Positions 19,134 to 26,328 of a DNA stretch of 64,000 bases are shown here, piece by piece. The position numbers were made by a program, and so were the translations under genes. Below the pieces are notes generated by a model. The model saw only the letters and a list, made by a program, of their open reading frames with translations, ran no database searches and was not told where the DNA came from. Source of the DNA: Ectopseudomonas alcaliphila (GTDB lineage Bacteria; Pseudomonadota; Gammaproteobacteria; Pseudomonadales; Pseudomonadaceae); the NCBI RefSeq assembly GCF_900101755.1, contig NZ_FNAE01000006.1:1-64000 (forward strand). Reading direction: 5' to 3'. The first letter of the stretch is position 1, and the number at the start of each line of letters is the position of its first letter.

Positions 19134-19697
19134 CTAAATGGCTTTCTGCTCCTCTTCTAACACAAAGAGGACGGGGACATGATTCGTTAGCCAGACTCCA
19201 TTCTCGGCCTGAAAAAACTTGAAGCCCTGTTGGTGCATCCGCAGGGCTTCGATCTTTAGCACCACCGGCTTTCCATAGCGCTGTCCGACATCGATGGCGG
19301 TTGGTATATCTTGCGACAGATGCACATGATGACGTGATCCTGCAATTAGTCCTTGCTGACGAATCGAATCCAGAAACCGCCTGGCGGTGCCGTGGTAAAG
19401 AAACTCGGGTGGTTCCTTCTCTATGTGTTGCAGGCTCACGTTGGGCGTTGAATGGCCCTGCACGGCTCGGATGCGCAGGCCGTCATCCGAAATGCTGAAG
19501 CGTTTCTTATCGCTGCTGCTGACCACTGCCTGTATCAATGCAATATCCAAGGCTCGTCTATCTTTGGCTGCCCCGGCTATTAGCGCCCCGATATCTGCCC
19601 ACCCTTCGCTGTCTAGCTGCAAGCCGATTGCTTGTGGTTCATGCCGGAGAACATAGCTAAGAAACTTGCTGGTCTCTTGGAGTTGCTTGGTATCCAT
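19134..19697 (-). CDS. kptA: RNA 2'-phosphotransferase (Tpt1/KptA family)
   Basis: A 187-residue NAD-dependent enzyme that removes an internal 2'-phosphate from RNA, leaving ADP-ribose 1'',2''-cyclic phosphate. The N-terminal part has SKFLSYVLRHEPQAIGL, the first conserved His/Arg site. The C-terminal part has the IRAVQGHS, LYHGTARRF and GSRHHVHLS motifs that form the rest of the Arg-His-Arg-Arg active site and NAD pocket. Length fits the family. It stands alone between rbsD and a small secreted-protein gene. Bacteria have no tRNA splicing of the fungal kind, so the natural substrate here is unknown. Confidence 0.92.
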   Translation of the reverse strand: MDTKQLQETSKFLSYVLRHEPQAIGLQLDSEGWADIGALIAGAAKDRRALDIALIQAVVSSSDKKRFSISDDGLRIRAVQGHSTPNVSLQHIEKEPPEFLYHGTARRFLDSIRQQGLIAGSRHHVHLSQDIPTAIDVGQRYGKPVVLKIEALRMHQQGFKFFQAENGVWLTNHVPVLFVLEEEQKAI

Positions 19698-19803
19698 ACT
19701 GCTTTATGCTCCCAGTTGCACTCATTGGCCGGCAGTCACCGCCGTTTTTATTGATAAGTAAATTTGGCTTTTTTGAGGCATATGGAGCAAGAAGTTTTGT
19801 CGT

Positions 19804-20190
19804 TCATTCGTCCTCCAGCGACGACTCCTCTCGCGGGTCGGCAAGCATAAAACTCTCCCCCGTAACCGCCGTTATCCGCGCAGTGCCCAGATTGAGTAGT
19901 TGCCACTGCCACTCACCATAACGAGTGCTTAGCGTGCCATGGGCCTGGCAGGGGCCGTAGAGGTACCAGTCGTGTTCCTGGCGATGGGTGATGAGAATGG
20001 CGTGACGCAGGAAGTCGGCGACCATTGCTTCGCTGACCTTGAAGTTTTGGCAGTTTTCTTGCTCCGGGCCGAGTCCATCTTCGATTACCACGATATGGCT
20101 GACCGGGCCGATCAGGCTGGGAATTGTCTCTGCGCTGGCTGTAGCGGTTGCCAGTAGCAACAAACTGAGGCCGAGTATTCGTCTGTCCAT
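19804..20190 (-). CDS. Small secreted protein of unknown function
   Basis: A 128-residue protein with a clear signal peptide (MDRRILGLSLLLLATATASA, cleaved before ETIPS), so it should be periplasmic. The mature part has two cysteines (ENCQNF and GPCQAHG) that may form a disulfide, plus the pattern EWQWQLLNLGTARIT. No family is recognised. It is 36 bp downstream of the urea transporter gene on the same strand and may share its transcript. Any functional link to urea transport is only positional. Confidence 0.7.
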   Translation of the reverse strand: MDRRILGLSLLLLATATASAETIPSLIGPVSHIVVIEDGLGPEQENCQNFKVSEAMVADFLRHAILITHRQEHDWYLYGPCQAHGTLSTRYGEWQWQLLNLGTARITAVTGESFMLADPREESSLEDE

Positions 20191-20226
20191 GTTCTGCGCG
20201 CTCCCTTTTCGGTCGGTTGCGCAATT

Positions 20227-21141
20227 CTAGATCGTCGGTGTGCTGTCCTTGACAGCCTTTTGCCAACTTTGTGCGCCGGCTCTGATCAGCCAGCAGGCGA
20301 GGATGAAGGGCATGGTCAGGGCCGGCAGGCCGAGGGCGCTGAAACCGGGCTGCAGCAGCAGGGCGAGCAGGATGCCGAGGGCGGGCACCCAGAGGTTGCG
20401 GTGTACTTGGGCCAGGGCAATGGCCGCCAGAGTGGCGTTGTAGCCGTAGAGACCGGCCAGCGCACCCTCGCCGGGCCAGCCGGAGAAGAGCGCCAGGGCG
20501 AAGCCGCCGCTGGAACCCAGCAGCGCCCACAGCGCCATGCGGCCATCGGCCAGGCGCAAGCCGAGCAGCAGGCACAGGCCGGCCAATGGCGAGTCGAGGA
20601 AGATGACCTGACCCAGACCGCGCAGCACGGCGAGTATCAGCTGCAGGATGTTTAGCTCCGGCGCGTCGGGCGCGCTGGCTGGCGGTGCAGCTGGCAGCTC
20701 CAGCTGAGCGAGCAGTGCCAGCAGCAGCCAACCCAGCAGCACGAAGGGAAAGGTGAAGGCGGGCAGCCAGCCATGTTGGCGCATGCGGCGTATCCAGGGC
20801 GCCAGCAGCAGGCTGGAAAGGGCTGCGCTGATGATGATCAGCACGGGTAGCTGCGGCGTCCACGGCAGTTTCAGGCTGAGCAGCAGACCGAGCAGGACGC
20901 CGTTGTAGCCGTACAGACCGATGGCGATATCCGCCTTCGGGTAGCCGCGGCGCTGCGCCACCCACGTCGAGGTCAGGCCGCCGAGCAGGGCGCCGGGCAG
21001 GAGCTCGGGTGCGCCGACAAGGATGGCGAGCAGTACCAGCACGCCGCAGCCGGGGTGCTGTTGCAGGAATATCTGGGCGAAGCCGCAGAGCAGGGCGCGC
21101 AGGCTTTGCAGGGCAGGGTGTGAGGTTGGTAGTGGGGGCAT
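20227..21141 (-). CDS. Urea transporter (UT family)
   Basis: A 304-residue membrane protein made of hydrophobic segments in two homologous halves. Each half carries a GLYGYNGVLLG or GLYGYNATLAA motif, which matches the duplicated urea-transporter fold (LPxxTxPF-type LPALTMPF and LPAFTFPF also appear twice). It would let urea cross the inner membrane. I chose the ATG at 21141 (MPPLPTSHPALQSL); the longer upstream frame runs through repeat DNA. No strong ribosome site is visible. Urea is released by the purine degradation genes encoded further on, though no urease is in the window. Confidence 0.85.
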   Translation of the reverse strand: MPPLPTSHPALQSLRALLCGFAQIFLQQHPGCGVLVLLAILVGAPELLPGALLGGLTSTWVAQRRGYPKADIAIGLYGYNGVLLGLLLSLKLPWTPQLPVLIIISAALSSLLLAPWIRRMRQHGWLPAFTFPFVLLGWLLLALLAQLELPAAPPASAPDAPELNILQLILAVLRGLGQVIFLDSPLAGLCLLLGLRLADGRMALWALLGSSGGFALALFSGWPGEGALAGLYGYNATLAAIALAQVHRNLWVPALGILLALLLQPGFSALGLPALTMPFILACWLIRAGAQSWQKAVKDSTPTI

Positions 21142-21171
21142 GATGTATGCGCCAAGAGCCCTCTCCCCCAG

Positions 21172-21197
21172 CCCCTCTCCCGCAAGCGGGAGAGGGG
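21172..21197. repeat. Extragenic palindrome, 12-bp perfect stem
   Basis: CCCCTCTCCCGC and its exact complement are separated by AA. The element sits just upstream of the urea transporter start. From memory this sequence type is a common intergenic repeat in pseudomonads and relatives. Confidence 0.7.
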
Positions 21198-21225
21198 AGC
21201 CGTCCGTGTCGCTTGGGGGAGTCGT

Positions 21226-21247
21226 GTAGGGTGCGCCGTGCGCACCA
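21226..21247. repeat. Dispersed repeat of the GTAGGGTGCGC family
   Basis: It reads GTAGGGTGCGCC-GTGCGCACCA. Related copies lie at 29932-29953, 43931-43951 and, as an inverted pair, 48325-48386. All are intergenic. Confidence 0.7.
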
Positions 21248-21314
21248 AAATCGCCTTGCCATAGCAGGTGCGCAAGGCCTAGGCGGCCCCGCGACATCCT
21301 GCGTTGGCTATATG

Positions 21315-21378
21315 CGTAGCCCGGATGAAATCCGGGAATCAGGAGTCGAGCATTCCCCCGGACTTCATCCGGGCTACG
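21315..21378. repeat. Inverted pair of the TAGCCCGGATG family
   Basis: Two copies of CGTAGCCCGGATG-AATCCGGG face each other around a short loop, forming a long hairpin between the urea transporter start and the pykF end. On the plus strand it is followed by a run of six T. Related copies lie at 26231-26287, about 29797, 44001 and 62732. Confidence 0.7.
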
Positions 21379-21406
21379 GTTTTTTATTGCGCTGAGAACC
21401 TCCGGC

Positions 21407-22822
21407 TCAATGCAGCGTTTCGATCCTCAGGCTGTTGGTGCTGCCGGGTTGGCCGAAGGGTTCGCCGGCGGTGATCACCACGGTTTCGCCCCGCTTGGCC
21501 ATGCCCTGGGCCTGGGCGATTTCCAACGCGGTGCTGGTGACTTCCTCGACCCGGCGCAGGCGCTCGTTGACCACCGAGTAGATGCCCCAGGCCACGGTCA
21601 GGCGGCGGGCCGTGGTCAGGCTCGGCGTCAGGCTCAAGATCGGCGCCTTCGGTCGTTCACGCGAGGCACGCAGGCTGGAGCTGCCGGATTCCGTGTAGTT
21701 GACCAATGCCGCCACCGGCAGGATCGAGCTGATACGGCGGATGGCGCAGCTGATGGCGTCGCTGGCGGTGGCCTCTGCCTGCGGGCGACCGACGTCGAGC
21801 TGGCTCTGGTAGTCCGGGCCGTTCTCCACCTGGCGGATGATCTTGCTCATCATCTGCACGGTTTCCAGCGGGTAGTCGCCGGAGGCGGTCTCGGCCGACA
21901 GCATCACCGCATCGGCGCCTTCGGCCACGGCGTTGGCTACGTCGGTGACCTCGGCGCGGGTCGGCGCCGGGGAGAAGCGCATGGATTCGAGCATCTGCGT
22001 GGCGACCACCACCGGACGGCCGAGCTGGCGGCAGGTGCGCACGATGTCCTTCTGGATGCGCGGCACGTTCTCGGCCGGCACTTCCACGCCCAGATCGCCG
22101 CGCGCCACCATGATGGCGTCGCACAGACGGGCGATTTCTTCGAGATGCTGCACTGCCGAGGGCTTCTCGATCTTGGCCATCAGGAAGGCCTTGCCCTGGA
22201 TCAGCTCGCGCGCCTCGACGATGTCCTCGGGGCGCTGCACGAACGACAGCGCCACCCAGTCCACGCCCAGCTCCAGGCCGAAGGCCAGGTCGCGGCGGTC
22301 CTTTTCGGTCAGCGGCGACAGTTGCAGTACCGCCTCGGGCACGTTGACGCCCTTGCGGTCGGACAGCTCGCCACCGGCGATGACGCAGGTGTCTACGGCA
22401 TCGGCCTGTTTGCCGGTCACCTTCAGGCGCAGGCGGCCGTCGTCCAGCAGCAGGCTCATGCCCGGCTGCAGGGCTTCGATGATTTCCGGGTGGGGCAGGT
22501 TGACGCGGCTGGCGTCGCCTGGCGTGGCGTCCAGATCCAGGCGCAGGCTCTGGCCGTTGACCAGCTGTACCTTGCCTTCGGCAAAACGGCCGACGCGCAG
22601 CTTCGGCCCCTGCAGATCCATGAGGATGCCGATGGGCTGGTTCAGCTCGCGCTCCACCTCGCGCACCCACTGGTAGCGCTGGGCGTGGTCGGCGTGCTCG
22701 CCGTGGCTGAAGTTGAGGCGGAACAGGTTGACCCCGGCTTCCACCAGCTGGCGGATATGCGCGGCATCGCGGATCGCCGGCCCGAGGGTGGCGAGTATCT
22801 TCACTTTCTTGTCGGCGTTCAT
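21407..22822 (-). CDS. pykF: Pyruvate kinase of the glyoxylate operon
   Basis: A 471-residue pyruvate kinase converting phosphoenolpyruvate and ADP to pyruvate and ATP. It begins KVKILATLGPA (family TxGPA), has FRLNFSHG with the substrate-binding region, the active-site block FLMAKIEKPSAV, MVARGDLGVEV, and VATQMLESM, and a C-terminal allosteric domain. Length is normal. Its ATG overlaps the ttuD stop (ATGA), making it the last gene of gcl-hyi-glxR-ttuD-pykF. This placement suggests an isozyme used when carbon enters from glyoxylate and glycerate rather than the housekeeping enzyme. Confidence 0.93.
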   Translation of the reverse strand: MNADKKVKILATLGPAIRDAAHIRQLVEAGVNLFRLNFSHGEHADHAQRYQWVREVERELNQPIGILMDLQGPKLRVGRFAEGKVQLVNGQSLRLDLDATPGDASRVNLPHPEIIEALQPGMSLLLDDGRLRLKVTGKQADAVDTCVIAGGELSDRKGVNVPEAVLQLSPLTEKDRRDLAFGLELGVDWVALSFVQRPEDIVEARELIQGKAFLMAKIEKPSAVQHLEEIARLCDAIMVARGDLGVEVPAENVPRIQKDIVRTCRQLGRPVVVATQMLESMRFSPAPTRAEVTDVANAVAEGADAVMLSAETASGDYPLETVQMMSKIIRQVENGPDYQSQLDVGRPQAEATASDAISCAIRRISSILPVAALVNYTESGSSSLRASRERPKAPILSLTPSLTTARRLTVAWGIYSVVNERLRRVEEVTSTALEIAQAQGMAKRGETVVITAGEPFGQPGSTNSLRIETLH

Positions 22823-24090
22823 TGGTCGTTCTCAAGAATCAGAATGGCGCGGAAATCGTTGACGTTGGTACGGGTCGGCCCGGTGACGATCAGCTCGTCG
22901 AGGGCAGCGAAGTAGCCGTAGCCGTTGTTGTTGTCCAGTTCGTCGCGAGCGGACAGGCCCTTGATGCCGGCACGGGCGTAGCTGTAGGGCGTCATGATGG
23001 CGCCGGCGTTGTCTTCGGAGCCGTCGATGCCGTCGGTGTCGCCGGCCAGCGCGTAGACGCCAGGCAGACCCTTGAGGCTCTCGGTAAGGCTGAGGAGGAA
23101 TTCGGCGTTGCGACCGCCGCGGCCGTTGCCGCGCACGGTGACGGTGGTTTCGCCGCCGGAGAGAATCACGCACGGCGGCTTGATCGGCTGGCCGTGCAGT
23201 TGCACCTGACGGGCGATGCCGGCATGCACCTTGGCCACGTCGCGCGACTCGCCTTCCAGGTCGCCGAGGATCAGCACCGGCAGGCCTGCCGCTTCGGCTT
23301 TGGCCGCAGCAGCGTCGAGCGATTGCTGTGGGGTGGCGATCAGCTGGAAGTGGCTGCGGGCGAGTACCGGATCGCCCGGCTTGACCGTTTCCGAGCGCGG
23401 GTCCTGCAGCCAGGCGCGCACGTTGGCCGGGATGTCGATGGCGTAGCGAGCGAGAATCGCCAGGGCTTCGGTCGAGGTAGTCGGGTCGCCCACCGTGGGG
23501 CCGGAGGCGATCACAGTGGCCTCGTCGCCGGGCACGTCGGAGATGGCGTAGGTGTAGACGGTGGCCGGCCAGCAGGCCTTGGCCAGACGGCCGCCCTTGA
23601 TTGCCGAGAGGTGCTTGCGCACGCAGTTCATCTCGCCGATGGTGGCGCCGGATTTGAGCAGCGCCTTGTTGATCGCCTGCTTGTCCTGGAGGCTGATGCC
23701 TTCGGCCGGCAGCGCCAGCAGCGAGGAGCCGCCGCCGGAGAGGAGGAAAATCACCCGGTCGTCTTCGGCCAGGTTCGACACCAGCTCCAGCACGCGGCGG
23801 GCGACGCGCTCGCCGGCATCGTCCGGCACCGGGTGCGCGGCTTCCACCACCTCGATCTTCCTGCAATCGGCGCCGTGCTCGTAGCGGGTCACCACCAGGC
23901 CGCTGACCTCGCCCTGCCATTCCTGCTCGATCACCTCGGCCATGGCCGCAGCGGCCTTGCCGGCGCCGATGACGATGACACGACCGCTGCGGTCGGCGGG
24001 CAGATGGTCGGCCAGCACCTGGCGCGGATGGGCGGCGGCGATGGCGGTGGCGAACAGGTCGCGCAGCAGGCGTTGCGGGTCGAAGGTCAT
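22819..24090 (-). CDS. ttuD: Glycerate 2-kinase (MOFRL family; TtuD)
   Basis: A 423-residue protein with an N-terminal glycerate-kinase domain (RVIVIGAGKAAAAMAEV, then ILSGGGSSLLALP) and a C-terminal MOFRL domain (GGETTVTVRGNGRGGRNAEF). These are the marks of the type 2 glycerate kinase family. Older annotations call TtuD a hydroxypyruvate reductase, but in the family as now understood it phosphorylates D-glycerate to 2-phosphoglycerate. That step fits between GlxR and pyruvate kinase here. I chose the ATG at 24090 (MTFDPQRLLRDLF); upstream codons read through intergenic DNA. Its stop overlaps the pykF ATG. Confidence 0.9.
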   Translation of the reverse strand: MTFDPQRLLRDLFATAIAAAHPRQVLADHLPADRSGRVIVIGAGKAAAAMAEVIEQEWQGEVSGLVVTRYEHGADCRKIEVVEAAHPVPDDAGERVARRVLELVSNLAEDDRVIFLLSGGGSSLLALPAEGISLQDKQAINKALLKSGATIGEMNCVRKHLSAIKGGRLAKACWPATVYTYAISDVPGDEATVIASGPTVGDPTTSTEALAILARYAIDIPANVRAWLQDPRSETVKPGDPVLARSHFQLIATPQQSLDAAAAKAEAAGLPVLILGDLEGESRDVAKVHAGIARQVQLHGQPIKPPCVILSGGETTVTVRGNGRGGRNAEFLLSLTESLKGLPGVYALAGDTDGIDGSEDNAGAIMTPYSYARAGIKGLSARDELDNNNGYGYFAALDELIVTGPTRTNVNDFRAILILENDQ

Positions 24091-24199
24091 GGCGGTGTTC
24101 TCTTGTTCTTGGCTTGAGAGTCGCGTAGCGAGGCGGGCAGGCCGCGTAGGATTCGATGCGTCGGGGTGCCTGCGCGGCATGCCCGTCAGGGTGACGCAG

Positions 24200-24254
24200 G
24201 GTCGATTCCAGTCCGCAGGCGCCGCATGGCAGCGCCTGGGGAGTGGAATCGACC
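24200..24254. repeat. Two-part hairpin between glxR and ttuD
   Basis: GGTCGATTCCA (24200-24210) pairs perfectly with TGGAATCGACC (24244-24254), and inside it AGGCGC pairs with GCGCCT. No T-run follows on either strand, so it is more likely an mRNA processing or stability element than a terminator. Confidence 0.6.
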
Positions 24255-24330
24255 AACCTGGCAATCGGGCCGTGACACCTCCTGCCAGGAAGGTCGAAAG
24301 GGTGGGCGAAGCGCGAGGCCTTCAGGAATT

Positions 24331-24377
24331 GTGGGAGGCGCTTCAGCGGCGACGGTCGCGGCTAAAGCCTCTCCCAC
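24331..24377. repeat. GTGGGAGGC-family extragenic palindrome
   Basis: It starts GTGGGAGGCGCTTCAGC and ends with GCTAAAGCCTCTCCCAC, an imperfect hairpin. Close copies lie at 29821-29882 and 49405-49452. Confidence 0.7.
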
Positions 24378-24400
24378 AGATCCCCTTAGAGGGCGCTCTG

Positions 24401-25291
24401 TTACTCGCCGCGGATATTGAAGTTGGCCATATGCTCCAGTCCCTTGATCAGGCCAGAGTGGTCCCAGCCGCTGCCGCCGAGGGCCGCGCAGGTGCTGAAC
24501 ACCTGCTGGGCGTTGGCGGTGTTGGGCAGGTTCAGGCCCAGCTCGCGGGCGCCGGACAGCGCCAGGTTCAGATCCTTCTGGTGCAGGCTGATGCGGAAGC
24601 CCGGATCGAAGGTGCCCTTGATCATGCGCTCGCCGTGCACTTCGAGGATCTTCGAACCGGCGAAACCGCCCATCAGCGCCTCACGAACCTTGGCCGGGTC
24701 GGCGCCGTTCTTGGCGGCGAACAGCAGGGCTTCGGCCACCGCCTGGATGTTCAGCGCGACGATGATCTGGTTGGCCACCTTGGCGGTCTGGCCGTCACCG
24801 TTGCCGCCGACGCGGGTGATGTTCTTGCCCATGGCCTGGAACAGCGGCAGGGCGCGTTCGAAGGCGTTCGGGCAGCCACCGACCATGATCGACAGGGTGG
24901 CGGCCTTGGCACCGACTTCACCGCCGGACACCGGGGCGTCCAGGTACGCCGCGCCGGTGGCCTTGATCTTCTCGGCGAAGGTCTTGGTCGCGGTGGGGGA
25001 GATCGAGCTCATGTCGATTACCACCTTGCCGGCGCCAACGCCCGAAGCGACACCGCCTTCGCGGAACAGCACGTCTTCGACCTGCGGGGTGTCCGGGACC
25101 ATGACGATGATGAATTCGGCTTCCTGGGCGACTTCCTGCGGGTTGGCCAGGGCGATGGCGCCAGCGGCGACCAGATCGGCCGGGGCCGGGTCATGATGCT
25201 CGGACAGGAACAGGGTGTGACCGGCTTTCTGCAGGTTCTGCGCCATGGGTTTGCCCATGATGCCGGTGCCGATAAATCCGATTTTAGCCAT
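24401..25291 (-). CDS. glxR: 2-Hydroxy-3-oxopropionate (tartronate semialdehyde) reductase
   Basis: A 296-residue enzyme of the beta-hydroxyacid dehydrogenase family that reduces tartronate semialdehyde to D-glycerate with NAD(P)H. The Rossmann motif is at the start (MAKIGFIGTGIMGKPMA). It is followed by the substrate-binding block DAPVSGGEVGA near residue 118 and the catalytic lysine segment GGNGDGQTAKVANQI near 170. GAGG lies about 8 bp before the ATG. It takes the product of Gcl and supplies TtuD. Length is as usual. Confidence 0.93.
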   Translation of the reverse strand: MAKIGFIGTGIMGKPMAQNLQKAGHTLFLSEHHDPAPADLVAAGAIALANPQEVAQEAEFIIVMVPDTPQVEDVLFREGGVASGVGAGKVVIDMSSISPTATKTFAEKIKATGAAYLDAPVSGGEVGAKAATLSIMVGGCPNAFERALPLFQAMGKNITRVGGNGDGQTAKVANQIIVALNIQAVAEALLFAAKNGADPAKVREALMGGFAGSKILEVHGERMIKGTFDPGFRISLHQKDLNLALSGARELGLNLPNTANAQQVFSTCAALGGSGWDHSGLIKGLEHMANFNIRGE

Positions 25292-25336
25292 GAGAGATAA
25301 CCTCGTTGTAGGTGGTGAACCAGTTGCTGCAGAGCC

Positions 25337-25422
25337 TGTAGGAGTGGGTTTACCCGCGAAGCAGACACCGCGGTGAGTGGCACCGGCTTCGCCGGTGTTC
25401 GCGGGTGAACCCGCTCCTACAG
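25337..25422. repeat. Inverted pair of TGTAGGAGCGGG-family palindromes
   Basis: TGTAGGAGTGGGTTTACCCG and, in reverse, CGGGTGAACCCGCTCCTACA flank about 40 bp. Each arm is itself a palindrome, the REP-pair layout known in pseudomonads. It lies between hyi and glxR. Relatives are at 46907-46970 and 62686-62870. Confidence 0.72.
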
Positions 25423-25432
25423 ATGTCGCTCG

Positions 25433-26215
25433 TCAGATTGCGTTGTGCGCTTTCATCCAGCCGAGACCGGCAGCGGTGGTGGTTGCCGGCTTGTATTCAC
25501 AGCCGATCCAGCCCTGGTAGCCGATGCGATCCAGGTGCTCGAAGAGGAAGCGGTAGTTGATCTCGCCGGTGCCCGGCTCGTTGCGGCCCGGGTTGTCGGC
25601 CAGCTGCACGTGGTTGATCGCGGCCAGGTTGCTCTCAACCGTGCGGGCCAGGTCACCTTCCATGATCTGCATGTGGTAGATGTCGTACTGCAGGTACAGG
25701 TTGGTGCTGCCGACCTTGTCGCGGATGTCCAGGGCCTGCTTGGTGGTGCTGAGGTAGAAGCCGGGAATGTCGCGAGTGTTGATCGCCTCCATCACCAGGC
25801 GGATGCCGGCACCGGCCAGCTTGTCGGCCGCGTAGCGCAGGTTGTCGACGAAGGTCTTTTCCACGGTCGCGCAGTCCAGGCCCTGCGGACGGATGCCGGC
25901 CAGGCAATTGATCTGCTTGTTGCCCAGCACCTTGGCGTAGGCGATGGCCTGGTCGACGCCGGCGCGGAATTCTTCGACGCGATCCGGGTGGCAGGCGATG
26001 CCTCGCTCGCCCTTGCCCCAGTCGCCGGCAGGCAGGTTGAACAGCACCTGTGTAAGCGCGTTGGCGTCCAGGCGGGCCTTGATCTCTTCCACCGGAAAGT
26101 CATAGGGGAAGAGGTATTCCACGCCGCTGAAGCCGGCTTCGGCGGCGGCGGCGAAACGGTCCAGAAAGTCCACTTCGGTGAACAGCATGGACAGGTTGGC
26201 GGCAAAACGGGGCAT
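25433..26215 (-). CDS. hyi: Hydroxypyruvate isomerase
   Basis: A 260-residue TIM-barrel protein of the xylose-isomerase-like/Hyi family, which interconverts hydroxypyruvate and tartronate semialdehyde. Marks are MPRFAANLSMLFTEVDFLDRF at the start, FSGVEYLFPYDF, LVMEAINTRDIPGF (metal-binding Glu), LQYDIYHMQIMEGD (Asp, His) and GWIGCEYKPA near the end (Glu). The start at 26215 has AAGGAG about 7 bp upstream; the longer frame reads back through a REP-like palindrome. It lies downstream of gcl in the same direction. Confidence 0.93.
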   Translation of the reverse strand: MPRFAANLSMLFTEVDFLDRFAAAAEAGFSGVEYLFPYDFPVEEIKARLDANALTQVLFNLPAGDWGKGERGIACHPDRVEEFRAGVDQAIAYAKVLGNKQINCLAGIRPQGLDCATVEKTFVDNLRYAADKLAGAGIRLVMEAINTRDIPGFYLSTTKQALDIRDKVGSTNLYLQYDIYHMQIMEGDLARTVESNLAAINHVQLADNPGRNEPGTGEINYRFLFEHLDRIGYQGWIGCEYKPATTTAAGLGWMKAHNAI

Positions 26216-26230
26216 GGTGTGCTCCTTGTC

Positions 26231-26287
26231 GTAGCCCGGATGCAATCCGGGGCGTGTTGCGGTCTTCCCGGATTGCATCCGGGCTAC
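26231..26287. repeat. Inverted pair of the TAGCCCGGATG family
   Basis: GTAGCCCGGATGCAATCCGG and its complement flank about 15 bp, giving a stem of about 20 bp between gcl and hyi. It matches the element at 21315-21378 in type. Confidence 0.72.
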
Positions 26288-26328
26288 GTCGTGGTGGCCA
26301 GGTGCACGTGGCGCACCCGGCGGACGGA

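Larger units (their letters stand above)
24091..24400. other. Intra-operon spacer with a long hairpin
   Basis: A 310-bp gap between glxR and ttuD on the minus-strand transcript, with no gene. It contains the hairpin at 24200-24254 and a GTGGGAGGC-family palindrome at 24331-24377, both listed separately. Confidence 0.6.

Noticed and set aside
22819..24090. Naming the ttuD product hydroxypyruvate reductase
   Set aside because: The fold is the type 2 glycerate kinase plus MOFRL domain, and no dehydrogenase Rossmann motif is present; glycerate kinase also fits the pathway.
22822..25300. Large plus-strand frames opposite ttuD and glxR
   Set aside because: Composition of shadow frames (A, G, V, H, D rich without motifs); the minus-strand genes are clear.
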